NCBI GenBank assembly: GCA_949710005.1
Contig: OX453279.1
Location: forward strand, 14,717,756 to 14,781,755
DNA length: 64,000 nt
Origin: Ricordea florida
Lineage: Eukaryota; Cnidaria; Anthozoa; Corallimorpharia; Ricordeidae
Direction: 5' to 3'
Shown here in pieces: positions 10,852-22,800 of this stretch (within the stretch, counting starts at the first letter, position 1; every line of letters starts with the position of its first letter). The notes under the pieces were generated by a model. The model did not search any database. It was not told where the DNA came from and was given only the letters and a program-made list of their open reading frames with translations. A program made the position numbers and the translations under genes.

Positions 10852-13800
10852 ATGGCCAGCAAGAGGGTTGTTTTGTTGGCGTTGGATGGCAGTGAGCCTT
10901 GTGAGCGGGCGTTCAATTGTAAGTGCATACCGCTTTGTATGATTTGCAGTTCAGTGTAGGTTACCTGACAACAAAGGGGCGTGAATACTTGGAACGTACT
11001 ACACTAGGGCGAAAGGACCGGTACATGCATGTGTTATGATTGAAGAACATGTGTGATGCTACGTTCATTGGGTGTCATCTTGTTTTGTTGTATTGTAGTC
11101 AGTGTTGTCATATTCGCTACACAATCAGAATGGATTATATTAAAAACCTGTGTAACACAAATAAATTTGGGGAAAGGCCGGAGACTATAAAGGGATTGTG
11201 AGATGTTAAGAGTCAATAAATTTGCTGCTCTCCACTTGAGAATTAATTTCGTTCTTTGTGATATTTGGTGATTTGCAATGAAACCCGGTATCCATGTAGC
11301 AAATTCACATTGCCTGTCATACATATGTTTCGTATCAATATGAGACGCACCGCTGCAGAATTAATTATTCAGTCTTAAACTAATGGATAAATTTAATACT
11401 CAGGCTCAATTTCATAAACTTAATATCTTTATTGTATCGACTATCTGTTATTGTTCTATAATTATAGTAGAAACACAGTAAGTGTAGTGGTTATAGCAGT
11501 TTGGACTTCAGATCAGGGCGTTTCGCTAGAGTTTGAACCCAGCTGTTCAAATATAATGAGTCTGTTCTTGGCTTATAGAGAAGGAAGTTCTCCTCTGGTT
11601 GCACTAGGAGCTAAAATATCTTGATTTAGGCTAAGATGGCGTCAGTTGTGTGTATTAGTGATGTTTCTGTCAAGTGGAATTTTTTATTTCCACTTTGTGT
11701 TGCAGAAAGCCTTTCATTTGACAACAAGTCAGGTATTAATTGGTTTAATGTAATAATTGTATTGCATACCTTTGACATAATGGGCAGGAGAGAGATGGAT
11801 CTGTAATTAATAGGTTGCTGACACCTCAGCCATCTTCCAAGAACATGGAAAAATTCCAGTAGCGAATGAAGCATTTGTTATTGATGTTTAAAAGTCAGCA
11901 AGATCATGTGGAAGAACATGCAACAACTAGAATGTGCAAGGTTAGAGGAATACCAATTGGTGAATGAGCCCTAAGATTGCAGATTTTATGAGGGATTGTG
12001 ATTACCATCTCAAAAAAGCAAATGGGAACAAGACTACCATCTCTTGAAACGGTATTGTTCTCTAAAAAATGATGTTCATCGGGAAAACAAGAAAGCTAAA
12101 TCTGAATGCTACTGTAATTTAATTAATGTTTCTAAAAGAATTCGGAAAGATCTTTGGAAAACACTGATTTATTCACTGATGATTTATGACAATGATTTAT
12201 TCGCTGATTTATTCCCTAACAATTCCAGGGAGCAAGGCTAGACACAACTTTACCGGCATAACTGATAATGGGATCACTTACACCAATCCTTCGCTGATTG
12301 CTTCAGCATTTCACAGCTTTGTAAACATTGGCCTGCAGATTGTTGAAAAAATCAGACACAAAAACTCAAGCTTTTCTGCCCATGCCACAAGTTGGCTTAT
12401 TTCTAATGTGTTTCAGTTTCAACCAGTATCAAGTGATTTTGTCATTGAAGCTATTGAAGAGCTTAAGCCAAGTAAAGCAGCTGACCTAGACAAAATAAGG
12501 GATTGTTTACTCAAGGGCGCTGTTGATGTAGTTGCACCAACCTTCATGTTGCTCTTTAACCTCTCCATTGAGTCTGGACGTTTCCCATCAACTTGGAAAT
12601 TGGTGAAGGTGACCACACTCTTCAAGAAGGATATTAATTAAGCAAGATCTGTCCAATTATGGACCTATATATGTTTTGCATGCTACAAATAAACTTTTGG
12701 AGAAAGCTGTGCATACTCAGTGGTTTGCCTATCTGTGTAATAACCATCTGCTCTCTAATAAGCAGTTTGGCTTCTGACTTAAAACCAATGACAGTCACTG
12801 TGACTGCACAGTTCACAGATCAAATTCTTATAACTACAGGTAACAGAATGGTCACAGGCGCCATATTCATCGAACTCACTAAAGCCTTTGATACAGTCAA
12901 TCATTCCATGTTATTATCTGAACTTACTAGTCTTGGTGTGTTGGTTTATTCTACTGTGTACAAAGTGGTTTAATTCAGGCTATTTTTGTCTCATCAATAT
13001 ATAACAATGATTTTAAAAATAAAAAAAACGTTATTGTTGATAAGAAATCGTCCTTATTTTTATACACAATTTGGTGCCCACAACGCTGGAAAAAGTGTTT
13101 CAGAGCTTCCAGATTTAAAGTTTTTTACAGACCCTCCGAGCAAAAGAGGTCTTGCGACTTGTTGCTTACTTCAAATTTTATTGAAATCCCTGGGTTTGAG
13201 TCATACCGTTCAAGCCAATATCAAGTTACTGCCTGCAATAACAGTCAATTGGAACAAGCAATTGTACAGATTGGAGTACCACAAGGCTCAATTCTTGGGC
13301 CTCTATTATTTACAGTGTACATTTATGACTTACAGGCCTTTTGGAATTCTGTGAAATAACTTTATATGCAGTTGACACTGTCTCATTCATTTCTCCTAAA
13401 TCAATCTATAGCATTGATTCAAAGCTGAGTCCAGGCGTAGGTAAAGTTAGTAAATGGCTCATATCCAATCAACTTACCCTGAGTATAAATAAAGCTAAAT
13501 TTATTGTCATAGGTAGCAGCCAGCGCTTGAAAAAAATTGAATTCAGTCTCAATTATAACTTATGTTAAGAGTATTGAAGAAGTCAATTCCTTTTCATAGT
13601 TAGGTTTGGTTATCAATAAGCATCTAAGTTGGCAAGATCATCTCAGTAATTAATAAGATAAATAAGAAACTGGGATGTCTTAGACGTATAAAATCATGCT
13701 TACTGCTAGATGCTAGACTCGTGTTCTTTAATGCTTAAATCCCATCTATAGTTGATTATGCTGATATTATTTGGGGAGACAGGGGTAATGTGGCTTTAAT

Positions 13801-16800
13801 GGAACAACTACAATAATTATTACTACATAACCAGACATCGTGTATAATTCTAGATTTACCCTGTTGTACATCAGCCTGTTAGGCTCAAGATAAACTTGGG
13901 TCGAAATTGCCCTGAAGATGTGTGGAACATAGTGCTATCTTCATGTTTATGTGCATGAATAACTTGTTTACACATTTTTTAGTGAAAAAAATATTCATTG
14001 AGGATGCCTACTTCACCCTGAAGTGCTTTACAGAAGGGTCCTCCTACTAAACAAATCTATAACTAATAAAAATTACTGAGAAAAAAACAAACACAACTAA
14101 GAACTAAAATTCCAAACAACTTTTGTGATACAAACTAACTTCTACTAATGATCAATTGATCACATTTTTACATTACAGACAGCCTTTTTAAAAAATGTCA
14201 AGGGACTTGAGCTCCCTCAATTACTTATCTAGATTGCTCCATTTGTTTGATGCAAAATTTGTTGAGGTCCAAAGACGCCAGTTCCTAATTTAAAAAGCCT
14301 TTTATATTATTATTATCCTTAGACCCGGTACTATAATCATGACGTTTACTACTTAGGACAATAAAAGGTAAATAAGATTAGAAAACACAGGCCAAGCATA
14401 TTTGAGAGTGGATCTAATAAGAACAGTAAACAACTGTTAAATCAGCCTGAAATTTATGGCACGTTTCTTTTAACTTCCTATGGCATACAGCTGTCGGTTT
14501 GTTTTCTTTGCTATAAGTTATCTAAGGATCTAAATGACTTTCAGCTCTAAATAGTCTTAATGACAGTGAACAGCTAACAGAGAGCAGAAAAACTAAAGAC
14601 ATGGTCATCACAATCGCTGCAGTTCCTCATAAAATACAGTGAATGATGCTTTGCACTTGATCTCTTCAATCGCTGAAAAAGGGAATGGATCATTCTTGGT
14701 GAGGTTCAACTTTCTAAGTGGACTTATACCTTAAATTCAGATGTTTTCCTGTTGCTACGATCAATGGAAAGTGGTAATTAATTTCAATGCAATTGCAGCC
14801 ACAATTGCTGAATTAGGACTGGAATGTATCTCGGTAATTGTTGTGGCTGTGATTGTTGCAATCATTAGGGTTACTCAGGACTGTATGATTGCAATAATAC
14901 ATTATTATACAATTGTTGAACTTTTTCACTTTTGATTGCAGCAGCAATCATCAAATGGAAACCAGCCCCAATAAAAGGGGCATTGGGGTGTATAAGGAAC
15001 TGGAAAAAACACTCAAAATATCACCTAAAACCAATCAACAATATATTTCTCTGAAAATCAAGACCAAAATAGAAGACCAAAGAGCATTTTCTCTCTCAGG
15101 CTAATGGACCAAATCAATGTGATACGTAAGTGACTTCTGGAGAATATCTATTGGCTAGTCTCTTATCATGTATTTCAGGAAAATTTGCCCTAATCCTCTA
15201 CTGAATTGCAATAGAGGACGTTTTGGGCATTTTTGTATTCTGAAAAGCTATACTGGAGGTTCCAGCATTAGTTTTTACATATTTGGTAGAATAGGTGGCC
15301 ATGGAATTTATGAGTTTGAAAATAAAATTTCCAGCATTCTAGGCATTAACAGCAACGGCAAGCAGACCACCTGTACTAGCCTTTTTTGAAACCTCTGAAT
15401 ATTCTGAAAAGCCTTAAGCATTTTTATCAAATGGCAGTACTTAAGGTCTCCTAAGAAAGGTGAAATACGAGGTTCTTTAGTGAGACCAAACTGCACTTGA
15501 ATTGTGGGGATAGTTTCTAAAGAAACTGGTGCTGCTTCGGTGGGAAGTTGAAACACAAGAAAATGGGTAAATCAAACGAGTTGATTAAGTAAGTTATACC
15601 ACCGTAAGGTAAGAAGGAGGTGCTGACGTTTCAAGCGTTGGCCCTTCGTTGGAGCGAATGAGAGGATTGTGGGTTACGTTCAATTTATATAGAGAAGTTT
15701 GGAGCCATGCTATTGGTGGAACCATAGCATTGTGTGAATGGAAGTGAATAAATTAGATGAATGATTAAATGAATGAGAAACGTTCGTGGATACCGTGGGG
15801 ATTAAGAGAACCGAGTTGGAAGATGAACTTCTGTTCTAGGTTTTTACGGCCTTCCGTATTGCCCTGATGCACGGAAAGTCCACATACCGCCATGTTGTGA
15901 GTTGAGTGGTTAGGTAGATTAAAGTGTCGTGCTACAGGTTTTGATGCATCTTTGTCATGTCGTTAGACGTCACGCAGATGTTCGCGGAAGCGGTCACCTA
16001 ATCTTCTTCTGGTCTCGCCGATGTATATCTTCTTGCATAAGGTGCATGTTATGCAATAGATAACATTGGCGGAAGTGCATGTGAAACAGTCAGTGATTTT
16101 AAACGATCGTTTAGGTCCTGCTATTTTGTTTGTGTTGTGGACGAAAGGGCAAGTTTTGCATCTTTTGCGTGTGCAGTTGAAAGTGCCGGGTGATTCGTCT
16201 GATTTGGTCAATAGCATCTGCTCAAAGCATTCTAGAAGAGGAGCAAAGAATGGGCAAAAAACACCTGACAAACACAACTGTCACGAAGAGGTTTTCTTTT
16301 ATATTACAAGGTCATGGCAATTAGTTTTTGAATTACAACAAAACCAGCAGGATAGTATTCCAGTGAAAAGAAAACTTTTCTTATTGCTTAAGGGTGGGAA
16401 AAAGGTTGCAGTGCATTTTGGCCATTCTCTGGCTTGCCTTAAAATGCTTTTAGCAATACATATTTTTTTTGCATCTCTGGCTGATTCAAAGTAATTTTGG
16501 CAGGCTATTGTGGGACAGTTCAATTAAGACTGACCTTACAAAAATGAATATTAACCCTGTTATAAAGACCATGTCATCTGATTTCAGTGCAAAGTACTGC
16601 TTCAATCCTGGCCAAAATTATCTGGGACACTAATGGAATGACCCGCCTGGGATGCAGATATGTAAAGTCTGTGAAAATAATAAGCTGGAAAACACTGTTA
16701 TCTGTTTTTTGGCTGTCATCGTTGTAGTAGTAGATATGGCTGCAAATCAACATTGAATGTGGGGTGAGGGAGATACAAAGATGCAAAGTGTCCCAAAGGT

Positions 16801-19800
16801 TTTGACCAGGATCGTAGGTAATAATAAGGAACTTTATTTGAGTGTCAACTGTAGTTAGCACCGATGTACTAATTGGGAAGACGGTACGGCACAAATGAAA
16901 TCACATTTTAAAAACCCTATTGAATCAAATCAAATCAACAAGGTTAATAGACCTTTTTCACTTGTACACTTTGTTTTCACAATACAGATTATGTGATGAT
17001 ACTCAGGAGATTAATATTTTGATCCTTTGTCTTGCTTATTAAAAAGAGTGCATGTATATGTAAGCATGAACATGTCTGCCTGCACCCTTTTTAATGAACA
17101 AGACAGAGGACTAAACCTGAGTATCATCACATGATCTGTATTGGGAAAACAAAATGTACAAGCAAATACGGTCTATTGAGTCTTCCTCTAGTGTATGTTC
17201 CCAGCCATGAGGCCACTTTATTGTCCTAAACTTTATATATTTCACTGCCAGATAGGGTCAGTTAGAAGTCAATACGTACAAGTTAACTGTCTATTAAATG
17301 CTCCTTCAATTTGCTGCCATTGTTCCCAATATTACATTTGATTTATTGCCTTTTGTGTCTCCACAAATCTTTTTTCCTCCTTAAGGAGAAACTTTTTGTG
17401 CAGCAGACATGTACTACTGGTTAATTGCATGTATGTTTATAGGGTACCTACAGCGAGTATATCAAGAAGGTGATGAGCTCATTGGATTTCATGCTTGGCA
17501 GCATCAGAAACTTCCAAGTGTCAGTCTTAAGGGTAAGCCTGTGTGATCTGTATTATCTGGCTTGATGGTGACTATCAGCTAATAAAAAAATGCATACTTA
17601 CTATAACGAGAACCACTATGTGGAACTTACCGGGGCCCAGTGGGACACGGGATTGCATAGATATAGTTAACCTCTCGCACCTCTCACGATGGAAGGTTCA
17701 CTCAATTTAGATAGCTTTGATAAGTCGCTCTTATTCTCGATAAGTTTCACGATGGAAGGTTCACTCTTAAGTGATCGCTCGTAAATCTGTCTTTCCAAAT
17801 ATTCACTCTTAAATTTTCACTCATAAACTAGTGCATTGTTAAGGTTGAGGAACAAAAAGCTATAATCTTTCTCTTGACTGTCCTCCATGCCTCATGCTTT
17901 TCAAAATGGCGTATAAGATTTCAATGAACCAGCGAGCAAAAGTAACGAGCCAGCAATTTATCTCAGTCAGCAGTATATCCCTAACAATGTAAGGTTGAAA
18001 AAAACGACAGAAACCGTCTGCATTTTATAACTGGTGCCAGCCTTCGGCTGGACCCTGGTAATAAATTCGCTTTGCCTGTGACTCAGATTGGAGATAATTG
18101 AACTGGTGGCATCTTTCTGGCCTTTCAATTGGTGGAAGGGTGCAAAAAAAGCTCTGGAGTATAAAATACAGCAACCATGATAACCCTGTGTATTGACAAT
18201 TAAATTATCGTTAACCATAAAACATGAACTCTATAGAATCCTAAGAGAAATGCATAACAAAGAATGCATAAAGATGCATAACAAAGAATGCATAAAGATG
18301 CATAACAAAGAATGCAAACTTACATGTAAGCTTTATACATTTACAGTATTAAACCAGGGGTCTCAATCTCTCTTAGTTGGCATCAGTCTACTGGAATATC
18401 GTACTTCAGAACATAGCTAGGCGCTGCCTAATAATGGCCAATCATGTTTGACCTACCATAATGGCCATTGCAGGCACTTACAGCTTTAATTATACTTAGC
18501 AACATAGAAGAAGGAATATTTTTCCTTGAGGAACTATTTAGAGTTTATCATTTACATGTATGAACTTCTTTGCGCTAGTGAGTTTTGATCCAATTAAGAT
18601 TAAAAAAAGTAGCATCAAAGTGAAATGAGCATGGCAGCCATTAATTCTCACTTTTTAACTGTTTGCAAGAGGTGTCGCAAGGGAAATTAAGTAAAACATG
18701 ACCATGATGAAACGTTGGCCATGGTAGGATCAAACAATAGTGCAAATGATCAATACCATGAAATTGCATATGCAGAATAAAGTCCCTTAAGTTTCATTGT
18801 TGTACAAGTTACTCTTTAACAATTATTTTTCACCAGCTTTCTTATTCTCAGCACAGGCATCATGTTTGCTTAAGCTTCCTACTGAGTTTGCATTGTTGGT
18901 ATATACTTAAACAATCATTCTCTGGGTCCTTCTCCAGTTACCATCACAGATGACGTAAAACAAGGCCAGACAATAAAAAACATGTCATCATCTGTGCCGG
19001 TACCTGGAGAAGGAACCCATTCTTTTCAAATTGTGGCTTCAGAATATTTACCGCTGGTTAATGGCTGTTTGGTAATTGTTCTGTTAACCTCAATTTCTGA
19101 GAATAATTGTTAAATAATTGTAAAGTGACATAACTCTAAAGCCATACATATATGTGACGTATATGTCAAACTAAATCATGGAAGAGTTACATGTATGTGC
19201 AACACATGTCACACTGTACTGCTATTCTTACATATATACATGACGTATATCAAACAGTACTGCTCTTTCTACAAATAGTAATTTTGACATATATGTCAAA
19301 TTGAATCTTGGAAGAGTTACATGTATATGCAACACATATGCCACATAACTGCTGTTCCTACATATATGTCAAACAGTACTGCTATTTCTACATATGTGTA
19401 ACATATATGTCACAATTTCCTGCTGTTTTTGCATATGCTGTATATGGCATATCTGTCAAACTGAAACATGGATGAGATTCATTTATATTTGTAAAATATA
19501 CTGATATGTAACTTCCTCTTTTATCTTTAATTTGAAAAATCCTCAACAACAACATAAATAATTTGACATGATAAATATTTTACTTGCACACATGGAAAAT
19601 ACATATGCTAATCACCTACAAGAATTGCACCACATTTATAACCCATTCTTATTAGTAAAGTAATCCATAAAAACATGTTATAATAAATATTATATGTTGC
19701 AACAAAACTGTTAACTTAACAAGGATGGGTGAGAGTGCATTACGCTCACCGTGAGCGTAATGCACTCTCACTGTTTGCTTAATGCACGTAATGCACTCTC

Positions 19801-22800
19801 GCTGTTTGCTTAATGCACGTAATGCACTCTCAATGTTTGCGTCCCGCCTTGTGGCACAAGGCGGGAAGCAAACATCAGGCGAACGTAAAGTTGGATTGAG
19901 GCACGACTGGGGAAGCAACTGTGAAGCTATATTTCAAAGGAAAAAGAAACTGAAGGTCAGATGAGCACTTCTTTGGCAACTCAGAATAGCGAAAATGTTG
20001 ATACTGGGAGCACTAACGAAGATACCATGATGAGCATTCCACCGCCACCTGCCTTGAATACGAATGACGCAGCATCGTCCAGGAAGTCAGTTTCTCAGTT
20101 TTTCAGCAGGAATGATGTTCTAAAGGCTGAGGTATTGTGGGCATTAAAAACAGTTTCCAGTCATTGTTCGTATAATTCCAATGAAAAAATTGAGAAGATC
20201 TTTCCGGTCATGTTTCGTGACAGCCAAATAGCTGCCAAGTTTACTTGCGGATCAAGGAAAACATCCTATATCTGTGTTTTTGGCCTAGCCGAACACTTCA
20301 GAGAAATGTTGATGAAAGCTGTAAAAGGATATTTTACAATTCTTTTTGATGAGAGCTTAAACAAGAAAAGTCATTAAAAACAAATGAACATTCATGTTCG
20401 TTTCTGGGAGGGTAACAAGGTCATCACACGTTACTTTGGCTCACAGTTTCTGGGGAATGTCGGTCGTTTCGCCTACAAGTCGTTTCGCCTACACTTGAGT
20501 CGATTCGCCTACACGTTCTGAGACGTTTCGCCTACACTCAAGTCGATTCGCCTACAGCCCAATACCCTAGAAAAGTAAATTAGTATAGGAGAATTATCAC
20601 TTTTAGCGACTACAGTTTTACTCGCCTCATAGTTTGTTCGCGTATCTGAATGCAAATTCCTATCTTTGTGTGTTACATGTGATTTGTTTTCGTTGTCAAG
20701 GGAACCCACTTGAGCCCAGTTTCGAAACACGACACGATACAAGAAACAGTTACAGTGGAAGCTCGATTTAATGAAGTCGCTGGGGACCGGGCAAATTTGT
20801 TCGTGAAATCGAGGGTTCTTTATATCGAAAACCTCGATATAACGAAAACAACCAAAATGTTCATTATATCGAGGTCATAGTTACTGATTGATTTGTAACA
20901 CAGGGGACTGATGTCACGCAATTCAACGCAATTTTTGTCACCACAAGCATGGTGGTATTCAGTAGCAATTATTTTAATTTTTGAGCAGACATGCAGCTTT
21001 TGTTTTCAAAGAACGACACTTTTAGAGTAGCGATTTAAAAATGTTGCAACACAGAGGAGGGACGTCGCAGATTGTGGTTCATGTGCCATTGACACTGTAA
21101 CTTTGGCCGGGACATAGAATATCATTCGTTATATCGAGGACTTCGTTAAATAGAGCTAAAATCTTTCAACTTTGGGATGATTTCTCCAATGAGAGAAAAA
21201 ATGCAGACCAACTACTTAGGCAATGCGCTCATCTCAATGGACCATGCAAAGCATTCGCTCAGTGCAGGGAGTAGGGATTCACAACAAGTTTAGAATTGTA
21301 ACGGAACTAAAAGTTGTATTTTCTTAAGTGCAAAGATCAGAACTGTTGTCAATAAGTAGGTTTATAGGTGAGTGCTGAAAATAAAAAGTTGTATTTTCTT
21401 ATGTGCAAAGATCAGAACTGTTGAGTACTGAAAAAAAAGTAAGCTTTATTGCAAAACTACTTCACCCGTCCCATACATTCTAAACTTGATGCGAGAAATT
21501 TTCGATAAGTTCCCTTACTCGACAGGACGATTTCTCGCATCGAGTTTACTGTTTCTTGTATCGTGTCGTGTTTCGAAACTGGGCTCAAGTGGGTTCCCTT
21601 GACAACGAAAACAAATCACATGTAACACACAAAGATCGGAATTTGCATTCAGATACGCGAACAAACTATGAGGCGAGTAAAACTGTAGTCGCTAAAAGTG
21701 ATAATTCTCCTATACTAATTTACTTTTCTAGGGTATTGGGCTGTAGGCGAATCGACTTGAGTGTAGGCGAAACGTCTCAGAACGTGTAGGCGAATCGACT
21801 CAAGTGTAGGCGAAACGACTTGTAGGCGAAACGACTTGTAGGCGAAACGACCGGCTACCTATAAACCTTTTTGGGCCATGCAACTGCTAATGATATGGTC
21901 AAGCATTTTGAGGAGAGTGTATTGAACAATGGACTTCTTATTTCAGTTATTTGTAACTTGGCACAAATCAGCATGGATGGTCCTAGTGTGAATTGTAAGT
22001 GGCTTTGAAATCCTGTTAGTTTGGAATATGCGTATGTCTATTTGTTTTTGCCATCCCTGAAATTACATACCTGTTTGGGGTCCTTGAAAATCCCATTTCA
22101 TCTTTGAAACGTCCTTGAAAAATGGTTGCAATATTTTGTATTAATCCTGTTTGATTAAGAAACCTTTTCACGCATTGTTGGATACACGAACTCATGGCGA
22201 CGAATCTCCAGCGCCCAGAACTCAACCTAACCAGGAAACATTTCCGAAACTTTCAAGAAATTTAAAGTCAGGTTCAATGACTACTGCGTCCAAGCGAGCT
22301 ACTGTAACCTGGACAAAGACCCAGTGACAGCGCCAGCTGATTATTATAAGAAACCACAGCTCGAAATCACAGCAATTCGTTCGGCCATGCCAGACGAAGC
22401 CCTTCAGGTCATATCATACACGATAAAACCTCAGATCGCGATTGATGACAGAGCCAAACCTTGGATTTGGCAAGTCAGGATTAGGCAAGCCAGAAGCCTG
22501 TGCTTTTATGGAAAACTCAGTGACAAAATTTACCGCGACAAATTTATATCTGGCCTCAACAGCGATGCCGTGCGAGTCGAGTTACTCAAAACACATCTCA
22601 AGCCTGACAACACACGTAAGAGCGTGGCCGATGTGGTGACCAAAATCAAAGCCTTAGAGTCTGCCTACACTGCAAACAAACTGGTAGCAGATTCCTCGAA
22701 ATGAAGAATCGAAGAACTAGTCCACAGGGTGGAACACAAAGAAATGAAGCAACGTAGACTGCCGGGAATATGTCCTTGGTGCGGAGACAAACGTGGACCT

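Larger units (their letters stand above)
19961..21990 (+). pseudogene. hAT-like/DUF4371-type transposase-like ORF split by foldback element
   Basis: From ATG 19961 the frame encodes 138 codons (SVSQFFSRNDVLKAEVLWAL, AKFTCGSRKTSYICVFGLAE, FTILFDESLNKKSH) to a TAA near 20377. The same frame continues past this nonsense codon with KQMNIHVRFWEGNKVITRYF and GSQFLG. It is then cut at about 20454 by a 1.4-kb foldback element and resumes after 21868 with FLGHATANDMVKHFEESV and CNLAQISMDGPSVN. The order FDE(S/T)xN ... RFW ... GHA ... DGPSVN is that of the hAT-related transposase-like proteins abundant in corals; the exact family is uncertain. Broken by one stop and one insertion. Lies in USP intron 2. 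Confidence 0.55.

Noticed and set aside
18193-18420. ORF with MHNKECIK repeats
   Set aside because: Artefact of a 24-bp tandem repeat.
20509-21789. Two copies of a 77-codon gene in opposite directions
   Set aside because: They are the inverted arms of one foldback element; the ORF has no other support.
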